From Candidatus Solibacter usitatus (GTDB lineage: Bacteria; Acidobacteriota; Terriglobia; Bryobacterales; Bryobacteraceae): a stretch of DNA of 46,321 bases. Position numbers and translations under genes: made by a program. The stretch is taken from contig JACRBC010000143.1 in NCBI GenBank assembly GCA_016213245.1, positions 1-46,321 of the forward strand. The letters run 5' to 3'. Positions 1-8,247 of the stretch are shown in pieces. Every line of letters begins with the position of its first letter. Position 1 is the first letter of the stretch. Below the pieces are notes generated by a model. The model was not told the origin of the DNA and ran no database searches. It worked only from the letters and a program-made list of their open reading frames with translations.

Positions 1-611
1 ACGCTGATGATCGCGCTCTCGCCCACCGCCCGCGCCATTCTCCCGATCAGCTCCGCGTGCTCTTCCGGCACCGAATAGCCCACCGTGTCCGGCAGGTTGA
101 CCGTTCCGGCGCCCGCCGCCACCACCGCCAGCGTCACCTGCTCCAGAAAGTCCGGATCCGTCCTCGTGGCGTCCTCCGCCGAGAACTCCACGTCCTCGGT
201 GAACCGGCGCGCCAGCTCCACCGCCGCGCACGCCTCGTCCAGCACCTGCTGCCGGCTCTTCTTCAGCTTGTACTTCAGATGGATGTCGCTCGTGGCGATG
301 AAGGTATGGATTCTCGGCCGGTGCGCCGGCTCCAGCGCGCTCGCCGCCCGCTCCACGTCCAGCTTGCAGGCCCGGCTCAGCGCCGCCACCCGCACCCACG
401 GCAACTCCGTGCTGATCACACGCACCGCCTGGTAGTCGCCCTCCGACGCGATCGGAAACCCGGCCTCCAGGATGTCCACCCCAAGCTCTGCCAGCTTGTT
501 GGCCATCCTCAGCTTCTCCGGTACCGTCATTGAACACCCGGGCGACTGTTCGCCGTCCCGGAGCGTCGTGTCGAATATGTATACCCGCTGCCTGTTCTGC
601 AACTCTGCCAT
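1..611 (-). CDS. leuA: 2-isopropylmalate synthase, N-terminal part (cut by window edge)
   Basis: First committed step of leucine synthesis: condenses acetyl-CoA with 2-oxoisovalerate in the cytoplasm. Reading the minus strand from the ATG at 611 gives about 203 residues opening [20 protein letters not shown], with the family signature [12 protein letters not shown], then [10 protein letters not shown], the [15 protein letters not shown] segment and NLPDTVGY. All are typical of the catalytic TIM barrel of the LeuA/homocitrate synthase family. The C-terminal half and the regulatory domain lie outside the window. The order of motifs fits LeuA better than citramalate or homocitrate synthase, but without the C-terminus these cannot be fully excluded. 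A LysR-type gene diverges from it across 412 bp that contain a 15-bp tandem repeat. Confidence 0.93.
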   Translation of the reverse strand, partial: MAELQNRQRVYIFDTTLRDGEQSPGCSMTVPEKLRMANKLAELGVDILEAGFPIASEGDYQAVRVISTELPWVRVAALSRACKLDVERAASALEPAHRPRIHTFIATSDIHLKYKLKKSRQQVLDEACAAVELARRFTEDVEFSAEDATRTDPDFLEQVTLAVVAAGAGTVNLPDTVGYSVPEEHAELIGRMARAVGESAIIS

Positions 612-645
612 GTTCGCTTCGCGCTCCTTGCTTCCAACCCAACCC

Positions 646-843
646 CGACCGTCCCAATCTCGACCGTCCCAATCTCGACCGTCCCAACCCCGACCGTCCC
701 AACCTCGACCGTCCCAATCTCGACCGTCCCAACCCCGGCCGCCAGAGCCCCGACCGTCAGGGAGGGGGTCCCCCCCGTCGTTGCCCCGACCGCCAGAGCC
801 CCGACCGCCAGAGCCCCGACCGGTAGGGACGGGGTCCCCCCCC
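646..843. repeat. 15-bp tandem repeat block ending in ggggtccccccc motifs
   Basis: Units of 15 bp run head to tail: CGACCGTCCCAATCT at 646, 661 and 706, with variants CGACCGTCCCAACCC/T at 676, 691 and 721. They grade into CGGCCGCCAGAGCCC at 736 and CGACCGCCAGAGCCC at 787 and 802. Two units run into a GGGGTCCCCCCC tract, near 765-776 and 831-843. The block lies in the 412-bp gap between leuA (starts 611) and the LysR gene (starts 1024), within the leuA leader or upstream region. The 15-bp period keeps all frames open, so apparent ORFs here (QPRPS-type repeats) are artefacts. Apart from this block and a TATAAT hexamer near 943, I see nothing else in the gap. Confidence 0.9.
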
Positions 844-942
844 TAGGCCATGCTTCCACTCGGCCCGCCCCTGGTGGTCACCGTAGCGGGGCCGAGCCGT
901 TCTTCCTCCATTGTGCAGGCCCATGCTCGATTTGGCCAATTT

Positions 943-948
943 ATAATG
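943..948 (+). promoter_or_regulatory. possible -10 box for the LysR gene
   Basis: A perfect TATAAT hexamer lies 75 bp upstream of the LysR start, in a short AT-rich patch. No convincing -35 box is found at the usual spacing, so this is a weak call. Confidence 0.3.
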
Positions 949-1023
949 CTCGGGCCTTGAATAACAGACGGCGATGTAATAAGTTTAGTAAATGGGAGCC
1001 AAGCCTCTCATCAGGCGCCAGCC

Positions 1024-1911
1024 ATGGAACTCTATCCCCTCAAGGTCTTCCTCACCGTCGCCAGCGAACGGAGCTTCTCCCGCGCCGGCGAGAAGTTGTT
1101 GAGAACACAGCCTGCTATCTCTCTCGCCGTGCAGCGTCTCGAGGCCGAGCTCGGCGAAAAGCTCCTCGATCGCACTGGCCGCGAGATGATCCTGACCGAC
1201 GCCGGCAAGATCGTCCTCGACTACTGCCGCCGCTTCGAGAACCTCGAGCGCGACCTCGACAACGCCCTCGCCGAACTCCGCGACATGGCCTCCGGCCGCC
1301 TGTCCATCGGAGCTAATGAGTCTACAAGCCTGTATTTGCTACAACATATCGTCAATTATCGAAGGTTGTACCCGAAGGTGAAGATCCAGGTTCGCCGCTC
1401 GCTCTCCAGCAAGATCCCTACCCAGTTGATCGACGGCGATCTCGAGCTCGGCGTCATCAGCTTCGACCCCGAGGACGAACGTCTCACCACCACCACCATC
1501 TACACCGACCACCTCGCCTTCGTTGTCTCTCCCCAGCATCGTTTTGCCACCCGCAAGTCCATTTCAATCACAGAGTTGGGCATGGAGACCTTCATCGCCC
1601 ACAACGTCATCAGCCCGTACCGCGAGGTGGTCATCCGCGCCTTCCAGCGCAGCAAGGTCCAGCTCAACATGGACGTCGAGATGCCCACCGTCGAGACCAT
1701 CCGCAAGATGGTCCAGCGCAATGAGGGTGTCGCCTTCCTACCCAAGATGTGTGTCGAGCAGGAAGTCGACCAGCAACTTTTGGCTGAGGTCATAGTTGAA
1801 GAATTACGCGTTGAACGGCACATTCGATTGGCTTTTCCTGCTCGGCGAGCCTTGAGCCACGCTGCCCAGGCCTTCCTCGAAGTCGTCCAGTCCCAGAAGG
1901 CCGGCGCCTGA
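1024..1911 (+). CDS. LysR-family transcriptional regulator
   Basis: A 295-residue protein of standard LysR length. Residues about 3-62 form the winged HTH (FLTVASERSFSRAGEKLL then TQPAISLAVQRLEAELG and LLDR), followed by a linker helix and a periplasmic-binding-protein-like effector domain from about residue 90 (GRLSIGANES). Near the end, EGVAFLPK is the usual second-half core motif. It diverges from leuA. LysR proteins often control the gene they diverge from, so leucine-linked control is a reasonable inference but is not shown here. The effector is unknown. The start codon is ATG. A decayed minus-strand gene lies just downstream. Confidence 0.9.
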   Translation: MELYPLKVFLTVASERSFSRAGEKLLRTQPAISLAVQRLEAELGEKLLDRTGREMILTDAGKIVLDYCRRFENLERDLDNALAELRDMASGRLSIGANESTSLYLLQHIVNYRRLYPKVKIQVRRSLSSKIPTQLIDGDLELGVISFDPEDERLTTTTIYTDHLAFVVSPQHRFATRKSISITELGMETFIAHNVISPYREVVIRAFQRSKVQLNMDVEMPTVETIRKMVQRNEGVAFLPKMCVEQEVDQQLLAEVIVEELRVERHIRLAFPARRALSHAAQAFLEVVQSQKAGA

Positions 1912-1914
1912 GTC

Positions 1915-2947
1915 GCGGCCGGACGTCCACCCGCGCCACGATGTGCATGGCCACTTTCCCCGCCGGCTGGGCCGCCGGCACGAAGACACGGCCTGCGCTG
2001 AAGTTACGGGTTTGACGGACCTGCGTCACCGTGAACCCGGTCACCTGGAACCGGCCCTCGAACGGCGCCTGGGCGAAGCGGACGTCGGAAAGGCGATAAG
2101 TGTCGAAAAGTGTCGAATTGTGTCGAACCAGGGGCTCGAGGGCGACGCCGTGGCGCCTCAGCAGGTCGATGACCTCCTCCCATTCCCGGGGGACAATGTA
2201 GCCCATCGGGGCCTTGATCACCGGCGCCGGGCTTCAGCGCGGTCGGCGGCCACCGCTGCCGCTCGGGCGCTCCGGGCGGAGGAGGCGACGATGTCGATGG
2301 AGATCCTCATGATGCCGTAGTGGGACCAGACGCGGGTCCGGAACGACTTCAGCGAGTGGGACTCCACCAGCAGGGCGGCGCGGTTGTGCGCCGCCGCGTA
2401 GCCGGTGGAGTTGCCCGGGCTGGCCGCCGACGCCGCGCCCCTCGACGTAGGACCGGCCACGTGGCCGAGCTTCTCCAGACCCGCCATGAGGCCAGGCAGG
2501 TAGGTGCGGGCGACCCATTGGCCGACCGCCGGGGCGATGTCCTGCTCGGTGTGGGTGGCGACGGTGACGTCGTAGTGGTTGTCGATGAGCAGTTGCGGCC
2601 GCCTCGGGCGTGAAGGCGTGGTCCTTGGAGACGATCAGGGCATAGAGGGTGCGGCCTTCACCGGCGGTCCCGATGGAGTTCAGGCGGGCGAAGGGGGAGG
2701 CTTTCTCCAGGGCGCGACAGAAGTCGACCGCCTCCTGATAGGCGCCGGCCTGCCGGAAGGCCGTCTTTTCAGCATGGGTCAGCAGGCGCGCGGGCGCCGC
2801 CGCGGTGCTCTCGGCCAGCGAGCGCGCCTGGCGCATGACCGGCGTTTCGGCCAGCGACTGCGGCGGCATGGGCGGCACGGCAACGGTCTGGAATGCCAGA
2901 ACAAGGACGGGCGAAGTTGAAGCAGGCAGGCTAGCGGTGGGGCGCAT
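1915..2947 (-). pseudogene. decayed M14-family zinc carboxypeptidase
   Basis: Three minus-strand frames carry successive pieces of one protein. Piece one (2947 to about 2597) has a signal-like N-terminus, then LLTHAEKTAF and GEGRTLYALIVSKD. Piece two (about 2592-2218) has IDNHYDVTVATHTEQDIAP, STGYAAAHNRAALLVESHSL and FRTRV. Piece three (2221 to about 1915) has APMGYIVPREWEEVIDLL and ends early. From knowledge of acidobacterial M14 proteins, the stretch with the HxxE zinc ligands should lie between pieces one and two. It is missing, and the usual segment between IDNH and YDVT is also gone. The catalytic-type Glu (LLVES) remains. Several deletions and frame changes make a working enzyme unlikely. 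The 5' end overlaps the stop of the upstream kinase by 17 bp. Confidence 0.75.
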
Positions 2948-5900
2948 CCAGGACGGTGCGCACCTTGGAGGCCAATTGCCCGGGCGTGAAGGGCTTGGGG
3001 AGAAACCTGGCGCCCTCAGCCAGGACGCCGTGGCGGGCGATGTCGTCGCCTGTGAAGCCCGACATGTACAACACTTTGATCTCCGGCCGCAGCGACTCCA
3101 ACTGGCGCGCCAGTTCGCGCCCGCTGAGACCCGGCATCACCACATCGGTGAGGACGAGATCGATGCGCTGGCCCGGCTCCTGGCAGATAGCCAGCGCCTC
3201 CACGGGGCTGCCGGCGGTGAGGATCCGGTAGCCGAAGACAGCCAGCGCCTGGGCGGCAAACCGGAGCACCTCGGGCTGATCCTCCACCAGCAGGACCGTT
3301 TCTGTCCCCGCCAGCGCCATCTCAGGTTCAGCGCTGCCGGGGAGGGCCGCGCTGGCGTCCACCTGGGGCAGGTAGATTCGGAAAGTGGAGCCTTGTCCGG
3401 GCTTGCTCGCCACCTCGATGAACCCGCCGCTTTGGGCGACAATGCCCTGGACCATGGACAAGCCCAGCCCGGTGCCTTTACCGGTTTCCTTGAGCGTGAA
3501 AAACGGTTCGAAGATGTGCCGGCGGGTGGCCTCGTCCATGCCCACTCCGTTGTCGCTGACAATGAGCAGAATGTAGCGCCCGGCCGGGGTGTCAGGAGGA
3601 TGGCGGCGGCCCGATGTACCGATCTCAACGGCTGCCGTTTCCAGGATGAGCACGCCGCCACGGGGCATGGCGTCTCTGGCGTTGACTACGAGGTTCATGA
3701 CCACCTGCTCGATCTGGTGCGGGTCGGCGTTGATCCTCCAATCGCCATCTCCCAGCATCACGCGCACGTCCACGTCTTCCCCCACCATGCGCACCAGCAT
3801 CGGGAGCATGCCGCGGATCAGGTCGTTGACGTGCAGCACGCATGGCTGCAAATCCTGCCTGCGGCTGAAGGCCAGCAGTTGCCGGGTGAGAGCGGCGGCG
3901 CGCTCGCCGGCGTTGTTGATCTGTTCCAGGCTGGACCTGAGCGGATTGGAGTCCTCCATTCCGCTCAGCAGCAACTGGCTGTAGCCGTTGATCACCGTCA
4001 GCATGTTGTTAAAGTCGTGCGCCACCCCGCCGGCCAGCCGGCCGACCGACTCCATTTTCTGCGCCTGTAGCAGGCGTTGTTCAGCCAGCTTGTGCTCGGT
4101 AATGTCCGTGAAACTGACGATCACCTGCGAGCATGCCCCCGCTTTGTCCAACACCGGGTGGGCGTTGCACAGCACCCACACCGGATCCTGCCCGGCGCCG
4201 CCGATGATGCCGTAGACCTGGTGGCTGATGGCTACGCCAGTTGTGAGCACACGGTTGACCGGGTACTCCTCCACCGGCAGCGGAGTCCCATTCTCTCGCA
4301 GGAAGTGCCATTCCGGATCGGCTGCGGCCTTGCCGGCCATCTGATCCATGGTCAGCCCCAGGAGCGTGGCGGCCGCGGGGTTGCACAGCTCGATTGTGGT
4401 ATCGGGGCGATGGACCACCACTCCGGCGTTCAGGTTCTCAATCAGGCTGCGGTAGCGCGATTCGCTCTCCCGCAACTGCTCCTCGGCGCGCATGCGCTCC
4501 GTGACGTCCATGCCCAAGCCGACCAGGCCGGCCTGTCTGCCATCGGGGCCGTTGAGCCGCACCTTGACCACTTCCAGGTGATGGATCTGCCCATCGGCGA
4601 ACAGGACATGTTCGTGCGAAACGTGGGGCGTATTCTGCGCCGAGGCGGCCCGGTCGGAGGCCATGCAGGCTTCGGCAGAGGCCGGGTCGAAAACCTCGGA
4701 GTAATGGGATACCGAGAGGAACCGCTCCTCGGAGATGTCGGCCGACAGGCAGAAGGCTTGGTTGATGAACATCACGCGCCCCGCCTGATTCTGCATCCAA
4801 ATCCCGATCGGAGCGTTGTCCAGCACGGCCTGCAAGATAGCCTGCCGCTCCCGGATGGCCTGCAGCGCCCGCTTTCGTTCCGTCACATCGCGGAACATGC
4901 AGAGGTGACCGGCATAGAGCCGGTCCACCATCATCGGCACGTAGTCGCGTTCGATAATGCGGCCGTCCGCCAGCAGAAGTTCCTCTTCCAACACGGGCGC
5001 CCGCGAGCGCAATACCTCCCGCAGCCGTTCCAGGAACTTCGCGGGTTCGAGAAACAGCGGCTGGCAGCGGCCGGCCACCTCCAAGCAGTCAGCGTCCAGG
5101 AAATCGTCCGGCGAGGCCGTGCCGCCGAACATCTCGCAAAAAGCCCGGTTCGTCATGAGAATCCGGCGCCTGTCGTCCACCACCATCACCGCCGTGTGTA
5201 TGTTGTCGAGCAGAACGGAGAGCAGTGCCGTGGTGCGCTGCCGCTCCGACTCCGACAGTTTGGCGGCTGTGATGTCCTCCTTTACGGCAAGGTAGTGGGT
5301 GATCCTGCCGGAAGCGTCTCTCATCGGGCCGATGGTGGCACGCTCCCAATAGGAGCCTCCGTCCTTCTTTTTGTTGTGAAACTCCCCCGTCCAGACGCCG
5401 CCGGAGGAGATAATTGCCCAGAGCCGCGTATATTCGCCCGGCAGCGTGTCACCGGACTTCAGCAGTCGCGGGTTCCGGCCGCGGACCTCCTCCAGACTGT
5501 AGCCGGTCAGCTCAACGAACTTGGGGTTCACGTATTCGATGTTCCCGTTCGCGTCGGTGATCATCACCGACACCGGCGTCTGCTCCACCGCCTGGGAGAG
5601 CCGGCGGACATGGCTCTCCGCCGCACGCAGACTCGTGATGTCGCGATTGGATCCGCGCTGGCCCAGCCAGTTTCCCTTCTCGTCCAAGATGGGCTGGCAG
5701 CAGTGTCCCAGCCAGCGCATCTCTCCGTCGCGCCGCACGATGCGGAACTCCAGTTCGCAGGCGGCCGGGACGTGGTCGAGCGGCTCCCAATGGCCTGCGA
5801 ACAGCGGCTGGTCGGCAGGATGAATGAGGCGCCGGAAAAGCCCAGGATCGGCCTCGAACTCCTGCGGAGTGAAGCCGGTGATGCGCTCGCACGAGGGCGA

Positions 5901-6299
5901 GTTGTACAGGAAGCGGCCCGCCGGATCGAGCCAGTATTCCCAGTCGTAGGTATTGTCGGCCACCACCTGGTACTTGCGTTTGGACTCCCGCAGCGCCGCG
6001 GCCGACTCCCGAAGATCACGTTCCCGCCGCCGGGCGCGCATTACGGCCATCGTGGACCCAACCGAGCCCAACACCGCCAGCACCACAAACGGGAGATAGT
6101 AGGCCGCCGCGCGATCGGGCTGCGCCGGGGCGGCCTGAGGCGCGGCCCACACCACCTGCACCACGGCAACCGTCCATGGCGCCGCGAAAATCAAGCGGAG
6201 GCCCAACTGCTTCAACCGGGCAACGGTTCTCATGGTTGCCGAGTGCACCCTGTATTGAGTATTTGCATTGATTGTCTCGCGGCCACCTGCGGAAAGCAA
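2931..6299 (-). CDS. multi-PAS hybrid histidine kinase with receiver domain
   Basis: A 1122-residue sensor kinase. One or two membrane segments lie near residues 32-80, followed by a short coiled linker. About five PAS modules follow; recognisable openings are YQVVADNTYDWEYW, VEQTPVSVMITDANGNIEYV, LLDNIHTAVMVVDD, VLDNAPIGIWMQNQAG and LIENLNAGVVVHRPD. The HisKA box has its phosphoacceptor at H761 (GGVAHDFNN), then the N box (NLVVNARDAM), G boxes (SDNGVGMD, GKGTGLGLSM) and a C-terminal receiver with D1052 (VLTDVVMPG). The fused receiver suggests a phosphorelay or self-control, with the output partner elsewhere. An in-frame ATG at 6233 (MRTVARLKQ) is a plausible alternative start that leaves a more normal gap to the divergent gene. 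The signal is unknown; many PAS modules suggest several cues. Confidence 0.92.
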   Translation of the reverse strand: MLSAGGRETINANTQYRVHSATMRTVARLKQLGLRLIFAAPWTVAVVQVVWAAPQAAPAQPDRAAAYYLPFVVLAVLGSVGSTMAVMRARRRERDLRESAAALRESKRKYQVVADNTYDWEYWLDPAGRFLYNSPSCERITGFTPQEFEADPGLFRRLIHPADQPLFAGHWEPLDHVPAACELEFRIVRRDGEMRWLGHCCQPILDEKGNWLGQRGSNRDITSLRAAESHVRRLSQAVEQTPVSVMITDANGNIEYVNPKFVELTGYSLEEVRGRNPRLLKSGDTLPGEYTRLWAIISSGGVWTGEFHNKKKDGGSYWERATIGPMRDASGRITHYLAVKEDITAAKLSESERQRTTALLSVLLDNIHTAVMVVDDRRRILMTNRAFCEMFGGTASPDDFLDADCLEVAGRCQPLFLEPAKFLERLREVLRSRAPVLEEELLLADGRIIERDYVPMMVDRLYAGHLCMFRDVTERKRALQAIRERQAILQAVLDNAPIGIWMQNQAGRVMFINQAFCLSADISEERFLSVSHYSEVFDPASAEACMASDRAASAQNTPHVSHEHVLFADGQIHHLEVVKVRLNGPDGRQAGLVGLGMDVTERMRAEEQLRESESRYRSLIENLNAGVVVHRPDTTIELCNPAAATLLGLTMDQMAGKAAADPEWHFLRENGTPLPVEEYPVNRVLTTGVAISHQVYGIIGGAGQDPVWVLCNAHPVLDKAGACSQVIVSFTDITEHKLAEQRLLQAQKMESVGRLAGGVAHDFNNMLTVINGYSQLLLSGMEDSNPLRSSLEQINNAGERAAALTRQLLAFSRRQDLQPCVLHVNDLIRGMLPMLVRMVGEDVDVRVMLGDGDWRINADPHQIEQVVMNLVVNARDAMPRGGVLILETAAVEIGTSGRRHPPDTPAGRYILLIVSDNGVGMDEATRRHIFEPFFTLKETGKGTGLGLSMVQGIVAQSGGFIEVASKPGQGSTFRIYLPQVDASAALPGSAEPEMALAGTETVLLVEDQPEVLRFAAQALAVFGYRILTAGSPVEALAICQEPGQRIDLVLTDVVMPGLSGRELARQLESLRPEIKVLYMSGFTGDDIARHGVLAEGARFLPKPFTPGQLASKVRTVLDAPHR

Positions 6300-6322
6300 C
6301 GAAATTAAATGGACCAGATTGA

Positions 6323-6328
6323 TATACT
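6323..6328 (+). promoter_or_regulatory. extended -10 promoter, possibly giving a leaderless mRNA
   Basis: TATACT preceded by TGA matches an extended -10 (TGn-TATAAT, 5 of 6 in the hexamer). The ATG of the next gene begins at 6335, only 7 bp past the box, where transcription would be expected to start. No Shine-Dalgarno sequence precedes the ATG, so a leaderless mRNA is inferred. The -35 region is weak. Confidence 0.5.
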
Positions 6329-6334
6329 GACGCT

Positions 6335-8086
6335 ATGGTACGCCTCATCGCCTGGACCGGATGTGCCGCCGCTCTTCTCCTGTGCGGCTGTGGAAAGCAG
6401 AAACCCGACCCCGTGGCGTTTCAGCAATTGACCGGCGATTTCGTTTATTCCTCGCTGGCGCTGTCTCCCGTATCGGCCACCTCGGCCGGCTATCACAGCC
6501 ACAACGGGGTGGCGCTCGATCAGGCGCTCGACGATTTCAGCGCCGCTGGAATCGGCAGGCAGCGGCAGCACTGTGTCGATTGGAAGCGCCGGCTCGCCGG
6601 CCTGGACCGCGCGGTGCTGGACGCAGATGCCCGGGCGGACCTGGAGCTGATGGAGTCCCAGGTGGAGGCCTGGCTGCTCGAACTGGACGTCATCCAGAGC
6701 TACCGCCACAACCCCACCGTGTACGTGGAACTGGTGGGCAACGCGATCTTCACCCCCTACAGCGTGGACTATGCCCCGGCGGCGGAGCGCTGGCGGCACA
6801 TCGTCGCCCGGCTGAAAGGCGTGCCGGCGCTGCTCGAGGCCGGCAAGTCCAACCTGGTGGACTCCAATTCAGTCTGGGCGAAGGTGGCTGTCGAAGAGAA
6901 CGAGGGCAACCTGGCGCTGGTGGAGACCGAGTTTCCCGCCAAGGTCCCGGCGGAGTTGAAGAGTGAGTACGACGGCGCCGCGCGTGCCGCCGCCTCGGCC
7001 ATGCGCGCCTTCAACGAGCACCTGCGCGGGCTGAAGGATGCCGGTGCGCAGGGCTGGCGGCTGGGCGCGGAGAAGTACGCCGCGAAGTTCAAGACCGTCA
7101 TCGGCGCAGGCGCGACGCCGGAGCGGCTGCTGGCCGACGCCGAGGCCGAGGTGCTGCGGGTGCGCAAAGAGATGTTCATGGCCTCCCTGCCGCTGCACGT
7201 GAAGTACTACCCGGCGCACAAGGACCGCGTGGACCTGAACCTGATCGTGGGCGAGACGCTCAAGAAAGTGGCGCGGAAGCACGTCAAGCCGGAGGCCTAT
7301 TTCGACGAGGCGGAGAAGACTCTGGCCGAGACGCGCGAGTTCCTCCGGTCGCATGAAGACGCCCTGGTGAAGAGCCCGCCGCGCGACAACCTCAAGCTCA
7401 TCCCCACGCCGGAGTTCATGCGCGGCATCTACGGCGTGGGCGGCTTCAACCCCGCGCCGGCGCTGCAACCGGAGCTTGGCGCCTTCTACTGGCTGACGCC
7501 CATTCCGAAAGAGTGGCCGAAGGAGCGCGCCGAATCGAAGCTTCGCGAGTACAACGATTACGGGCTGCGCATCCTGACGATTCATGAGGCGATTCCCGGC
7601 CACTACGTGCAATTCGAGTACGCCGCCGGCATCGAGCCGAAGGAGCGGCGGCTGCTGCGCGGGGTGTTCGGCAACAGGCTCTACATCGAGGGCTGGGCGG
7701 TGTATGCCACCGAGGCGATGCTCGACGCCGGCTACAAGAAGGACGATCCGGAGATGCGGCTGACCTTCAGCAAGCAGTTGTTGCGGGCCATCGCCAACAC
7801 GATCCTCGACATCAAGCTGCACACGCAGGGCATGACGGATGAAGAGGCGATGAAGCTGATGCTGGAACGGACCTTCCAGGAGAAGGAAGAGGCCGTGGCC
7901 AAGCTCCAGCGGGCGAAACTCAGCTCCTGCCAGTTGCCCACCTACTTTGCGGGCTACCGGGCGTGGAAGGAGCTGCGCAAGGCGGCGCAGGCCAAACCGG
8001 GTTTCCAGGCAGGCGAGTTCCACAGGCGGGCGCTGCAAGCCGGGGCGCTGCCGCTGGGGTCGCTGCGTAAGGTGCTGGGGCTGTAG
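6335..8086 (+). CDS. DUF885-family lipoprotein, putative metallopeptidase-like
   Basis: A 583-residue protein with a lipoprotein signal: hydrophobic segment then the lipobox LLCGC, predicting lipidation at Cys19 and a membrane-anchored mature domain. The body matches DUF885: helical, with TIHEAIPGHYVQFEY (H417, E418, H423), then a downstream EGWAVYATEAM stretch. The HE...H plus downstream Glu pattern resembles zinc-peptidase chemistry, but the substrate is not established for most members. It diverges from the sensor kinase. The start is set by the lipoprotein signal; a TATACT box lies just upstream and no ribosome site is visible. Confidence 0.88.
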   Translation: MVRLIAWTGCAAALLLCGCGKQKPDPVAFQQLTGDFVYSSLALSPVSATSAGYHSHNGVALDQALDDFSAAGIGRQRQHCVDWKRRLAGLDRAVLDADARADLELMESQVEAWLLELDVIQSYRHNPTVYVELVGNAIFTPYSVDYAPAAERWRHIVARLKGVPALLEAGKSNLVDSNSVWAKVAVEENEGNLALVETEFPAKVPAELKSEYDGAARAAASAMRAFNEHLRGLKDAGAQGWRLGAEKYAAKFKTVIGAGATPERLLADAEAEVLRVRKEMFMASLPLHVKYYPAHKDRVDLNLIVGETLKKVARKHVKPEAYFDEAEKTLAETREFLRSHEDALVKSPPRDNLKLIPTPEFMRGIYGVGGFNPAPALQPELGAFYWLTPIPKEWPKERAESKLREYNDYGLRILTIHEAIPGHYVQFEYAAGIEPKERRLLRGVFGNRLYIEGWAVYATEAMLDAGYKKDDPEMRLTFSKQLLRAIANTILDIKLHTQGMTDEEAMKLMLERTFQEKEEAVAKLQRAKLSSCQLPTYFAGYRAWKELRKAAQAKPGFQAGEFHRRALQAGALPLGSLRKVLGL

Positions 8087-8247
8087 GGGAGGCGGCGTTC
8101 CGTCCGATCAACCCTCGAGCGCAGTGCCGCACCGCGAGCCGGGGTCATTGCATCGAGAGCCTTGCGGTCTGTGGTCTCGACTACCGCGAATCCGCGGCCA
8201 TTCATCCCGGCGGCGCGACCTCATCCGGCGCTCCCGGCTGGCCGGCC

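Noticed and set aside
646-843. CRISPR array
   Set aside because: Units are 15 bp, contiguous and without spacers.
472-846. Plus-strand ORF with [10 protein letters not shown]-type repeats
   Set aside because: It is the 15-bp tandem repeat read in an open frame, overlapping the start of leuA on the other strand.
2805-6308. Two long plus-strand ORFs (421 and 743 codons)
   Set aside because: They are antisense to a kinase with clear domains; composition follows the GC-rich codon positions of the true gene.
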